Below are positions 16,430 through 23,263 of a DNA stretch of 23,263 nucleotides, in pieces. The notes under the pieces are model-generated. The model made no database searches. It was not told where the DNA came from and was given only the letters and a program-made list of their open reading frames with translations. How positions within the stretch are numbered: position 1 is the first letter of the stretch; every line of letters starts with the position of its first letter. The translations under genes and the position numbers were made by a program. Source of the DNA: an uncultured Eubacterium sp. (GTDB lineage: Bacteria; Bacillota; Clostridia; Peptostreptococcales; Anaerovoracaceae); contig CALBGO010000002.1 of assembly GCA_937894585.1 (NCBI GenBank), positions 1 to 23,263 of the forward strand, given 5' to 3'.

Positions 16430-16458
16430 ATAACAACTTATCCAAAAGTTTATGTCAA
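16430..16458 (-). promoter_or_regulatory. Promoter of the guanine deaminase gene
   Basis: On the minus strand a perfect TTGACA (16458-16453) is 17 bases from TGTTAT (16435-16430, 4 of 6). The predicted start near 16423 gives a leader of about 30 bases to the ATG at 16393. Confidence 0.6.
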
Positions 16459-16463
16459 AATCC

Positions 16464-16491
16464 GCACTCGGCGCAAGTTCAGCCGCCGTGC
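16464..16491 (-). terminator. Possible hairpin terminator after the XRE regulator gene
   Basis: On the minus strand GCACGGCG can pair with CGCC and GTGC (two-base bulge) around a 10-base loop, followed by GGATTTT. The T tract is short and runs into the guaD -35 box. It is a weak candidate but the only one between these two genes. Confidence 0.25.
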
Positions 16492-16535
16492 ACGATTTAT
16501 TATTTTAACAGATTCCGTACATTTTCTCAAGAGGC

Positions 16536-17252
16536 TTAATATACCGCTTCATATATTTCCACCAGCTGTTTCAGTGTGCCGTTTATTTCTTCATCGTGGC
16601 GGTCATAAAACTGCTGTTCTTTTCGATTCAATGTGTTTTCCTCAATCATCACGCTGCCGTCTTTGCCGATTACTCCTTCCAGACTTCTGTAGTGATTCAG
16701 TTCAATATGAAAAGTCATACCCTCGTAAACCGTAATTTCTATTTCAGTCCCATCAATTACAAAATCCGCATAGGCGTTCTTTACATAAAAGTCCTCCCTT
16801 AAAAATGGAAGCTTCTGATTCGGCAGGCTGAAAACAGCGTCGTCCTTCTGTAAAACATACATTCCGCTTTTGCCATCCTTCACAAAATCCATCTGCGCCG
16901 TCACATCCGCAAAGGCTTCATTTTTATCGTCTGCTGTAAATTTCCATCTGATAAAAACACCGGCAAAAAGAACGAAAACAATCAGTATCAGAGCTGCTGC
17001 TCTTTTTATGATTCTTTTCAATCTGCTGTAGTAATCGATTTGATCAACAAAGGCTTTGTCATCATTCAGAAGCTGATCTAATGACACACGGTATGTATTG
17101 CAAATATCGATCAGCATCTGAAGATCCGGAAGACTTCTGTCGTTCTCCCAGCTTGATACAGTCTGCCTTGTCACACCGAATTTTGCGCCGTATTCCTCCT
17201 GGGTAAGTCCGGATTCTATGCGTGTATTTCTAATCATCTCTGAAACTTTCAT
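16536..17252 (-). CDS. Membrane-anchored XRE-family transcriptional regulator
   Basis: This 238-residue protein has an N-terminal XRE/Cro helix-turn-helix (about 5-60; GLTQEEYGAKFGVTRQTVSSWE). It then has a basic linker, one hydrophobic membrane helix (about 84-103; ALILIVFVLFAGVFIRW) and a 135-residue C-terminal domain expected outside the cell. That layout suggests a one-component sensor: an outside signal changes DNA binding at the membrane. The start is ATG at 17252, five bases after AAGGGG; the longer frames from 17315 and 17282 lack a ribosome binding site. It is divergent from an ABC exporter operon, with a perfect palindrome between them, so it probably regulates that exporter. The C-terminal domain is not recognised. 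Confidence 0.87.
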   Translation of the reverse strand: MKVSEMIRNTRIESGLTQEEYGAKFGVTRQTVSSWENDRSLPDLQMLIDICNTYRVSLDQLLNDDKAFVDQIDYYSRLKRIIKRAAALILIVFVLFAGVFIRWKFTADDKNEAFADVTAQMDFVKDGKSGMYVLQKDDAVFSLPNQKLPFLREDFYVKNAYADFVIDGTEIEITVYEGMTFHIELNHYRSLEGVIGKDGSVMIEENTLNRKEQQFYDRHDEEINGTLKQLVEIYEAVY

Positions 17253-17286
17253 CGTATCCCCTTTTCTCTTTGTATTTTCCATATTC

Positions 17287-17315
17287 AGTATGCCATATCT
17301 GCCGGATAATCTCAA
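17287..17315 (-). promoter_or_regulatory. Promoter of the XRE regulator gene
   Basis: On the minus strand TTGAGA (17315-17310, 5 of 6) and CATACT (17292-17287, 4 of 6) are 17 bases apart. The predicted start near 17280 supports the ATG at 17252 over the upstream candidates. Confidence 0.45.
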
Positions 17316-17325
17316 GCAAAGGCGT

Positions 17326-17343
17326 CTTTACATCAATGTAAAG
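17326..17343. promoter_or_regulatory. Perfect 18-bp palindrome, likely operator between regulator and exporter
   Basis: CTTTACAT (17326-17333) and ATGTAAAG (17336-17343) are perfect inverted arms around a 2-base centre, in the divergent intergenic region. A further TGTAAAG half-site occurs at 17369-17375, 32 bases on and so on roughly the same helix face. The left arm contains TTTACA, which could act as a -35 box for the plus-strand ABC genes, although no good -10 follows. It probably binds the adjacent XRE protein. Confidence 0.6.
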
Positions 17344-17458
17344 TCACCTTATCGCCTCAAAATCCGGCTGTAAAGCGCTGCCTGCTTTCTCTCCGTCAGA
17401 TTTGGCGGTATGCTTTTGTTAGCCCGCAAAGCAAGGCAAACACCGAATGGAGATTAAT

Positions 17459-18139
17459 ATGGAATATATTATTAAAACAGAAAACCTTTGTAAAGAATAC
17501 AAAGAAACCGTTGCGCTGAATAAAGTTTCACTTCAAATCCCGAAGGGTTCAATCTACGGCCTCATCGGAAACAACGGTGCAGGTAAAACAACTTTAATGA
17601 GAATACTTTCTAATTTGCAAAGTCCATCCTCAGGAACCGTCGTAAAATCAAAAAACACTAAAATCGGCGCGATCATCGAATCCCCCGCCTTGTATCCGAC
17701 TCTAAGTGCAAAAGGCAATCTGAAGTATCAGCTTAAAATCTGCGGCTGTCCGTCAAAAGAGGTGAAACCTAAAATTGCCGGGCTATTAGAGCTGGTACAC
17801 CTGAAAAACACACGAAAACCGGTAAGAAACTATTCGTTAGGTATGAAACAGCGTTTAGCTTTAGCAATGGCGCTTGTAGGAAATCCTGAATTTCTCATTT
17901 TAGATGAGCCGCTTAACGGACTTGACCCTGAGGGCATAAAAGAGTTCAGAGCTATTATTGCAAAGTTAAATAAAGAGTATGGCGTTACCATTATGATTTC
18001 AAGTCATATCCTGAGCGAACTTCAAAAAGTGGCTGACCATTATGGTTTTCTCAAAAACGGTGTTCTGATTCAGGAATTTTCAGCATCGGAAATTGCAGAT
18101 ACAGACCTTGAAACCTTTTATTTCAAAAATTTCTTATAA
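17459..18139 (+). CDS. ABC transporter ATP-binding protein (BcrA/lantibiotic-immunity type)
   Basis: This 226-residue ATPase has Walker A GNNGAGKTT (37-45), signature SLGMK (126-130), Walker B FLILDE (145-150) and a switch histidine in MISSHILSE. The SLGMKQRL signature and small size are typical of BcrA-like ATPases paired with ABC-2 permeases for peptide antibiotic export or self-protection. The start is ATG at 17459, six bases after GGAG; an ATG at 17447 is in frame but has poorer spacing. It is the first gene of a plus-strand pair with the permease 23 bases downstream, divergent from the XRE regulator. Substrate unknown. Confidence 0.93.
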   Translation: MEYIIKTENLCKEYKETVALNKVSLQIPKGSIYGLIGNNGAGKTTLMRILSNLQSPSSGTVVKSKNTKIGAIIESPALYPTLSAKGNLKYQLKICGCPSKEVKPKIAGLLELVHLKNTRKPVRNYSLGMKQRLALAMALVGNPEFLILDEPLNGLDPEGIKEFRAIIAKLNKEYGVTIMISSHILSELQKVADHYGFLKNGVLIQEFSASEIADTDLETFYFKNFL

Positions 18140-18162
18140 AGCTTCAGAAAGGAGACTTAACT

Positions 18163-19011
18163 ATGAATAAACTTCTGACGATGGAACTGAAACGAGCTGC
18201 AAAATCTCCGGTTTTATGGCTCGGCGCCCTTGCGGTGATTGCTGTTAATATTTACGGAATCTTATTAAGCGGCTATGGATTTAAGATCTTTACAACAACC
18301 TTTTTATTGGAAAATTCATCCTTGATATGCATCATACTGGCAGTTTTGATTCCTCTATACCTGGGGCGTGATTTTGAAAACAGAACAGTCAACAACAAAA
18401 TTTCCGCAGGGTATACACGAAAAGAAATTTATCTTACTGAACTGATTGTCAGCGCCGTATGTGCCGCGATTCTCTTTATTGCCGATATCGCATCTGTTTT
18501 CATCAGTTCAAATATCGCCGGATTAGAGTTCAGCGGTAAAATCAATATGACTGAATTTGCATTTCATGCTGTAATTGCCTTTGTGTGCATCATCACAGTA
18601 TCTGCGTTGTATACTATAATTGTCATGATTTCCCATAAGCAGATCATCAGCCTTGGGATTACGGTTATTCTAACTTTAGCACTGCTGACAGCAGGAGGCA
18701 AGTCCGTTTCCGCCTTAAACCAGTCAAAAGACTGGACTGACCCTGTCACCCATGAAACTGTAGAAAACCCTCTGCGAATCGATGGTTTTGCCCGTACAAT
18801 AAATAACATTCATGTTTTAGTCTCACCGTTTGCACAGGCTGAATTTCACAGCAGCATGCTGTCTGAGACAGAAGCAGGCACAAAGGAAGAAACCTCTCTT
18901 ATTTTCAAAGACTTTCCTTATCACATAGAATTCTGCCTGCTTGATATCCTTGAAATGCTCCTGTTCTATAAAATCGGACTTCGTATTTTCAGAAAACAGG
19001 ATTTGAAATAG
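18163..19011 (+). CDS. ABC-2 type permease, partner of the upstream ATPase
   Basis: This 282-residue membrane protein has about six hydrophobic helices. The first is near residues 17-38 (VLWLGALAVIAVNIYGILL), a central group spans about 97-185, and the last is near the C-terminus. The cytoplasmic loop GRDFENRTVNNKISAGYTRKEIYL is characteristic of ABC-2 permeases ("DFENRTLK...G" type) that pair with BcrA-like ATPases. A larger outside loop lies at about 185-245. AAAGGAG precedes the ATG by about 8 bases. It ends 23 bases before the convergent, decayed ABC-F fragment. It should export or clear a peptide or lipid-like compound; the substrate cannot be read. Confidence 0.88.
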   Translation: MNKLLTMELKRAAKSPVLWLGALAVIAVNIYGILLSGYGFKIFTTTFLLENSSLICIILAVLIPLYLGRDFENRTVNNKISAGYTRKEIYLTELIVSAVCAAILFIADIASVFISSNIAGLEFSGKINMTEFAFHAVIAFVCIITVSALYTIIVMISHKQIISLGITVILTLALLTAGGKSVSALNQSKDWTDPVTHETVENPLRIDGFARTINNIHVLVSPFAQAEFHSSMLSETEAGTKEETSLIFKDFPYHIEFCLLDILEMLLFYKIGLRIFRKQDLK

Positions 19012-19032
19012 CGGTCTTTATCATACAGACGC

Positions 19033-19464
19033 TTATGTGTTATGTTCAAAAGGGATGATCGATAATAATAACCGAGCCGAATAATCGGCAGGCATTGAAA
19101 AAGCAGACGCAATTTGATATGCGGCTGCTTTTATCTTTTCATTTCTGCCTGCTGCCACAGTCGTTTCCATTTTGGAAACAACTGTCTCTTCCTGCAATTC
19201 GCCGGATTCAAAGATGTTTTTCATATCTTTTTCGAACTGAACCCGTTCAAATCCCATTTTTCTAAGAACCGTCTTAAATAAAGACTCATCCAGCCTGTGC
19301 ATTTGCGCAAAATCCGTTAAAGATCCTTTGATTCCTTCCGCATCCTGCGGCACATAAGATAGTTTCAGTCCGGAACCTGTCGTAATGATTCCGGTATGCT
19401 CCGCCGACTCTCCCAACAGCAGTTTCAGAAGACTGCTCTTACCGCTTCCGTTTTCTCCGCACAA
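19033..19464 (-). pseudogene. Truncated ABC-F type ATPase remnant
   Basis: The minus-strand frame opens abruptly on LCGENGSGKSSLLKLLLGES, a Walker A motif of a second ABC domain. It continues SGLKLSYVPQD (Q-loop region) and FKTVLRKMGFERVQFEKDMKN. This resembles Lsa/Vga-like ABC-F ribosome-protection proteins just before their signature motif. Homology stops near 19216. The signature, Walker B and the whole first ABC domain are missing, and the remaining 60 residues match nothing I know and run through a terminator hairpin. There is no upstream start or ribosome binding site, because the fragment begins at the terminator of the M20 gene. It is a non-functional leftover of a larger gene, possibly acquired resistance or part of the neighbouring exporter locus. 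Confidence 0.75.
19099..19132 (+). terminator. Rho-independent terminator after the ABC exporter genes
   Basis: AAAAGCAGACGCA (19099-19111) pairs with TGCGGCTGCTTTT (19120-19132) over 13 bp with one mismatch and an 8-base loop, followed by ATCTTTTC. It lies about 90 bases after the permease stop and could work in both directions. Confidence 0.6.
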
Positions 19465-19467
19465 TGC

Positions 19468-19487
19468 AAAAGCAGCCCGAAGGCTGC
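19468..19487 (-). terminator. Rho-independent terminator after the M20 amidohydrolase gene
   Basis: On the minus strand GCAGCC (19487-19482), a TTCG tetraloop and GGCTGC (19477-19472) are followed by TTTT (19471-19468). It lies about 55 bases after the M20 stop and ends right where the ABC-F homology begins. Confidence 0.65.
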
Positions 19488-19540
19488 CTTTGTCAAATGT
19501 TTTAGGTTTATATGGATTTTAATACAAAATCTCTTCTGTA

Positions 19541-20701
19541 TCAGTCGTTTGCAACTGCTTCTGCAAATTCTCTCTTTATCTCCGCAAGAAGTTCAGGATC
19601 ATCCAGAATTTCCTTTCCGGCCATAGCCATAGCGCAGACATTTACCATCAGCGCATCCTTTGCAGGCTGCCGCAGTGTTGCTTCTCTGAATTCTACCGTA
19701 TGGGTGGAATACACTTCACCCGGCGCCATAATATTCCAGGAAGGATGAATGGTCGGGCAGACATGACTCACATTTCCCACATCGGTAGAACCATTGGCTT
19801 CTCCCGCCTCTTCAATATCCGTAATGCCTACTTTTGCAAGATTTCTGCACAGGCATTCCTGCAGCGCATGGTTTGTCAGCAGATTATCATTTCCCGTTTC
19901 AAACTCGGTAATCTTAAGTTCTGCCCCGGAAGCCTCCGCACCTGCCTTTGCGCAGGCGCAAACCCGCTCTGCCAAATTTTCCAGATAAGATTTACTTGTC
20001 GCGCGCACATAGAATTCCGCGCAGGCGTATTCCGGAATCGTGTTGGCAGCAGTGCCTCCGTCCTTTATAATTCCGTGAATCCTTGCGGTCGGCACAATCT
20101 GCTGTCTCAAAAGCCCTATATTTACAAAAGTCGAAATGCATGCGTCCAGAGCATTGATTCCCTTTTCCGGAGCAGCTGCCGCATGAGCAGCTCTTCCGAT
20201 AAACTCAAAGCGAAGCGCTTTCAGCGCGAAGGAGATACCGCTCTTTACATTTGCACAGAAAGGATGGGAAATCAGTGCTGCATCCACATCATCAAAAGCG
20301 CCGTCTTTGGAATATTTCACTTTTGCACCGTCGGTTTCTTCTGCCGGCGTACCGATTACAACAATACGGCCATTGGAATCTCCCATATGCTCTTTCAGGT
20401 GAATCGCCGCACCTGTGGAAAGGGTTCCCATAATGTTATGGCCGCAGCCGTGCCCTACCTGCGGAAGAGCATCATATTCCGACAGATATGCAACCGTAGC
20501 GCCCTCGCCCTTTGTATACTCCGCGCGGAAGCCTGTTTCAATACCCAGATAACCGCGCTGTACCTGAAAGCCGTGCTTTTCCAAAAGGGCAGCATGCGCC
20601 GCAGAAGACTTGTATTCCTCATATCCAAGTTCCGGATTGTCGTAAATATACCGGCTCAGTGCAAGAAGTTCTTCTTTTAATTTGTCATCAACATAATTCA
20701 T
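19541..20701 (-). CDS. M20-family amidohydrolase (ACY1L2/AbgB-like)
   Basis: This 386-residue metalloenzyme belongs to the M20D group of aminoacylases and amidohydrolases. LSEYDALPQVGHGCGHNIMG (about 73-92) holds the metal-binding Asp, Cys/His and Asn. TPAEETDGAK holds the catalytic glutamates, and SHVCPTIHPS near the C-terminus is the last metal-ligand region. The central dimerisation domain contains RAAHAAAAPEKGINALDA. Members split amide bonds of N-acyl or N-aroyl amino acids and some dipeptides. It has no signal peptide, so it acts in the cytoplasm. GAGGAG precedes the ATG. It follows the YfcC-type carrier by 31 bases in one operon with a DUF1177 gene, so it probably hydrolyses what the carrier imports. 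Confidence 0.88.
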   Translation of the reverse strand: MNYVDDKLKEELLALSRYIYDNPELGYEEYKSSAAHAALLEKHGFQVQRGYLGIETGFRAEYTKGEGATVAYLSEYDALPQVGHGCGHNIMGTLSTGAAIHLKEHMGDSNGRIVVIGTPAEETDGAKVKYSKDGAFDDVDAALISHPFCANVKSGISFALKALRFEFIGRAAHAAAAPEKGINALDACISTFVNIGLLRQQIVPTARIHGIIKDGGTAANTIPEYACAEFYVRATSKSYLENLAERVCACAKAGAEASGAELKITEFETGNDNLLTNHALQECLCRNLAKVGITDIEEAGEANGSTDVGNVSHVCPTIHPSWNIMAPGEVYSTHTVEFREATLRQPAKDALMVNVCAMAMAGKEILDDPELLAEIKREFAEAVAND

Positions 20702-20732
20702 AACTTTTCTCCTCGTTTAGAACAAGACTGCC

Positions 20733-22133
20733 TCAGAACGGACCGTAGTTAATTGCTGTGGCAATCATAATAAATACAGTCTCCAGTGCCAGAAGAATTC
20801 CTCCCAGCGGCAGTACAAACTTATACCATTTGTCCATCGGTAGTTTCATCATACCGCACCATGTTGCAACGGAAGTCGGCCAGATCATATTGGAAAATCC
20901 GTCGCCGAACTGATAAGCAAGAACCGCAACCTGTCTCGGAAGTTCTACCATATCTGCAATCGGAACCATAATAGGCATACTGGTTACAGCCTGTCCGCTT
21001 CCTGAAGGAATAAAGAAGTTCAGCAGATTCTGCGTAATCAACATCATAAACGCAGACAGATATTTGTTATTGGTATCTGCAATGCCTACAATAGCATTAG
21101 TGAAGGTATCCATAATCATACCATCCTGCATTACTAAAAGAATAGTCTTCGCAACACCGCATACCAGCGCGCCAAACATAATATCGCGGCAGGCTTCAAT
21201 AAAGATCTGCGCAATTTCACTGAAATTGTATCCTTGAATCAGGCCGACCAGTATCATCATACCGAGGAAAAGACCTGCAATTTCATTGATATACCAGCCC
21301 AGCTTGATCGCACCGAACATAATCAGAATCACAGTGATTAAAAACAGCAGCATACTGATTTTGTGTTTTACAGTGAACTCGGTTTTCATCAGCTCCTCTT
21401 CAGATAAGCCTTCTGCGCTGAGTTCAACATCCTTTACAATGCTCAGTCTCGGCTCTTTCTGCACCTTTTTCGCATAATGCATCACATACCACATGGATAC
21501 GCACATAAATACTGCAAATACAATGCATCTGAACCAAAGCCCCGAGAACATCGGAAGTTCCGCAATAGTATGAGCTACACCGATAGTAAACGGATTGACC
21601 GTCGCAGCCGCAAAACCTGTAATAACGCCCACATACACCATAGCGCCGCCAACCAGAGCGTCATACCGCAGCGCCACTGCAATTCCCATAAACACAGGGA
21701 TAAATCCAAAAGTTTCTTCGGTCATACCGAAAGTGGATCCGCACAGGCCGAAAATCAGCATAAACAGCGGAATAATAAACATCTTATGGCCGTGAAGCTT
21801 TCTCAGCATCGCGCCGACCGCAGCATCGAATGCGCCGCATTTCATCTGCATATACACAAAAGCATATGCGAAGAAGATGAAGAAAATAATGCCGGAGGAA
21901 TCAACCATTGCCTCCTGTACCAGCGTCAAAAGTCTAAACGGCCCCACAGGATTTCCTTCTACTTCGTGATAAGAGCCCGGTACAACCAGTGTTCTTCCCG
22001 ATGCTTCGTCTACAACTCTGTCAAATTCACCTGCAGGAACAATCCATGTCAGGACAGCCATAATTACAATGATAATTCCCAGAATAACATAAGTATGCGG
22101 GATTTTAAACGGTTTCTTTTGTTTCTCTTTCAT
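20733..22133 (-). CDS. YfcC/DcuC-family membrane carrier
   Basis: This 466-residue protein has about 11-12 hydrophobic helices. The N-terminal segment IPHTYVILGIIIVIMAVLTW, then VPAGEFDRV and VVPGSYH, is the signature of the YfcC group of the DcuC superfamily (short-chain, dicarboxylate or amino-acid-like carriers). NPFTIGVAHTIAELP and FFIPSGSGQAVTSMPIMVP are the two substrate-binding hairpin regions. It should be a secondary transporter in the cytoplasmic membrane. AAGGAAGGA precedes the ATG. It lies 18 bases after the DUF1177 gene and 31 before the M20 gene, which implies the carrier imports an amide-linked or dipeptide-like compound for them. The substrate is not determined. Confidence 0.9.
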   Translation of the reverse strand: MKEKQKKPFKIPHTYVILGIIIVIMAVLTWIVPAGEFDRVVDEASGRTLVVPGSYHEVEGNPVGPFRLLTLVQEAMVDSSGIIFFIFFAYAFVYMQMKCGAFDAAVGAMLRKLHGHKMFIIPLFMLIFGLCGSTFGMTEETFGFIPVFMGIAVALRYDALVGGAMVYVGVITGFAAATVNPFTIGVAHTIAELPMFSGLWFRCIVFAVFMCVSMWYVMHYAKKVQKEPRLSIVKDVELSAEGLSEEELMKTEFTVKHKISMLLFLITVILIMFGAIKLGWYINEIAGLFLGMMILVGLIQGYNFSEIAQIFIEACRDIMFGALVCGVAKTILLVMQDGMIMDTFTNAIVGIADTNNKYLSAFMMLITQNLLNFFIPSGSGQAVTSMPIMVPIADMVELPRQVAVLAYQFGDGFSNMIWPTSVATWCGMMKLPMDKWYKFVLPLGGILLALETVFIMIATAINYGPF

Positions 22134-22151
22134 TTCCTGTTCCTTCCTTAA

Positions 22152-23093
22152 TTAACTTTCACATCCTGTTGTCTGCAGATGCGCCAGACTGCCGTAACGA
22201 TGCAGAAGTTCTGCATATTCTTCTCGGTCATAAAAGCTGCATACACCTCTGCCGAAGTCTTTTGCCGTTTCCACAAGGAATCTTGCCGCAGCCTCCACAT
22301 CGGCAAACTGTGTCGCTCCTGTTGCACACCCTGCAACAGCACTTTCCGTTACAATCGCAAGTCCTACCGTAGGCGCCGCAGTTGCCGTACATGGCTGCAG
22401 AATACTGTTCAGATGGTACAAATTATTCGCATATGGTGTAATATCCTGCGTACTCAGAGAAAACACCTGCGGCAATCTGCCGGTTACTCTTTCCATAATA
22501 TCCAGCAGATCCTCACTGCATCTTAAAATATACCCTTCTTTTACAGTATTTGAAACCGCAATACCTCGATGATTGATAATCCGGTTTCCTTTTGTAGTAT
22601 CCACCGATATAATCGCATCCAGCTCATCAGATACTTCCTCTGCGTTTACCTGCGCCATTTCCACCGGCGAATCCATAAACGGAACCGGTTCGTGAGGTCT
22701 TGTCGGCGCGTCGGGACAGATATGGGTGGAAACAATCACATCTCCTTCCAGAAAGTCACCGTGTTTCTGCATATCCAGAAGCTTTGCAGCCGCAGAAAGG
22801 GCAGCCAGTGCTCCGTCTCCGTCAGAAACAAAACCGGTCACTTCGGGACGGGCGCCCAGTCCTCCTAAACGGCCTAAAAGTCCGATTGTCGGCGCATCCA
22901 TTCCTTTACTTTTTCCTCTTGTTCCCGGAATCCTGATCCGTATCATATCGGTTTTACCTTTTGGTCCATGTAAAGGATATACAGTAACATCTGCCTGCGG
23001 ATTAACAGACAAGAGATATTCCTTCACCCTTTCGCCGTCTGCGGCAGGCGTATCCAGAATATCAAACAATTCAATTACTTGTTTCAGCAGCAT
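22152..23093 (-). CDS. DUF1177-family protein (function unknown)
   Basis: This 313-residue protein resembles DUF1177, a family of unknown function often found with peptide-type transporters and M20-type hydrolases. Conserved-looking segments are GLLGRLGGLGARPEVTGFV, SDGDGA, GDVIVSTHICPDAPTRPHEP (rich in His, Asp and Cys) and ISVDTTKGNRI. They are followed by a Thr/Ala-rich C-terminal half (CTATAAPTVGLAIVTESAVAG). The spread of Asp and His residues hints at a metallohydrolase related to M20/M42 peptidases, but that is inference. There are no membrane segments or signal peptide. GGGAGG precedes the ATG by 7 bases. It is the first gene of the operon with the YfcC carrier (18-base gap) and the M20 enzyme. 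Confidence 0.82.
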   Translation of the reverse strand: MLLKQVIELFDILDTPAADGERVKEYLLSVNPQADVTVYPLHGPKGKTDMIRIRIPGTRGKSKGMDAPTIGLLGRLGGLGARPEVTGFVSDGDGALAALSAAAKLLDMQKHGDFLEGDVIVSTHICPDAPTRPHEPVPFMDSPVEMAQVNAEEVSDELDAIISVDTTKGNRIINHRGIAVSNTVKEGYILRCSEDLLDIMERVTGRLPQVFSLSTQDITPYANNLYHLNSILQPCTATAAPTVGLAIVTESAVAGCATGATQFADVEAAARFLVETAKDFGRGVCSFYDREEYAELLHRYGSLAHLQTTGCES

Positions 23094-23151
23094 CTTTTTC
23101 CTCCCTGTTTTTTATTACTTACATTTTAGATATTTCTTTCATTTAAGTCTA

Positions 23152-23200
23152 TATTCGAAAAATCCGAATAACTCCTTTGATTTTGTGCTTTTTGCACAAA
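23152..23200. promoter_or_regulatory. Two inverted repeats upstream of the DUF1177 operon
   Basis: TATTCG (23152-23157) and CGAATA (23165-23170) form one perfect inverted repeat with a 7-base spacer. TTTGTGC (23182-23188) and GCACAAA (23194-23200) form a second with a 5-base spacer. Both lie 60-110 bases before the DUF1177 start and are likely protein-binding sites. No convincing -35/-10 pair was found; the best is TTGGCA and TTTATA with an overlong 19-base spacer. Confidence 0.35.
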
Positions 23201-23263
23201 TATATAAACCCATCTTTGACACTTAATTGCCAAAAAAAGCTTGCAATCCATTGGTATCACTTG

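Noticed and set aside
19700..20680. Plus-strand frame of 326 codons opposite the M20 gene
   Set aside because: Antisense shadow of a clear metalloenzyme; the translation has no recognisable domain.
23212..23233. Sigma-54 type promoter (TTGGCA with TGTCA downstream)
   Set aside because: The -24 element fits, but the invariant GC of the -12 element reads TC, and no enhancer-binding regulator is nearby.
1..23263. CRISPR array, insertion sequence or prophage
   Set aside because: No regularly spaced repeats, transposase, integrase or phage structural genes were seen.

Overview
This window looks like a chromosomal segment from a low-to-moderate GC, amino-acid-fermenting Bacillota (class Clostridia). 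The signs are strong AGGAGG-type ribosome binding sites, several TTG starts, TATAAT/TTGACA-like promoters, and a gene set typical of gut Clostridia (YfcC-family carrier, D-aminoacylase, APC permease, guanine deaminase, BcrA-like ABC exporter). I cannot name a genus. No rRNA, tRNA, CRISPR array or intact transposon was seen. Nearly everything is on the minus strand; only the two-gene ABC exporter is on the plus strand.

Region 1 (1-9480) is the most notable part. It holds a complete four-gene Wadjet (JetABCD) SMC system that destroys circular DNA: jetA (MukF-like kleisin), jetB (MukE-like KITE subunit), jetC (MukB-like SMC ATPase) and jetD (Toprim nuclease). The genes run in the order A-B-C-D, tightly packed or overlapping, and end at a perfect 16-bp-stem terminator. 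JetA resembles the DUF5716-type proteins, which suggests a type II system. Immediately upstream, with no visible terminator, lie yaaA (peroxide stress; carries an unusual Gly/Ser-rich insertion), bcp (thiol peroxidase) and a hypothetical protein with an Ada-like His-Cys3 zinc motif. One good promoter was found, before the hypothetical gene, so all seven genes may form one transcription unit.

Region 2 (9521-13724) is an APC amino-acid permease, an N-acyl-D-amino-acid deacylase and a cytoplasmic class-A beta-lactamase-like serine hydrolase. Together they suggest uptake and hydrolysis of D-amino-acid-containing compounds. It has a promoter before the permease and a terminator after the hydrolase.

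Region 3 (13789-16458) has a guanine deaminase with its own TTGACA promoter, followed by an EamA-family transporter and two tandem terminators.

Region 4 (16464-19487) has a membrane-anchored XRE regulator divergent from a BcrA-type ABC ATPase and its ABC-2 permease, with a perfect 18-bp palindrome between them. A decayed ABC-F ATPase fragment lies just beyond the permease, between two terminators.

Region 5 (19541-23263) is a three-gene operon: a DUF1177 protein, a YfcC-family carrier and an M20 amidohydrolase. It probably imports and hydrolyses an amide-linked compound of unknown identity.
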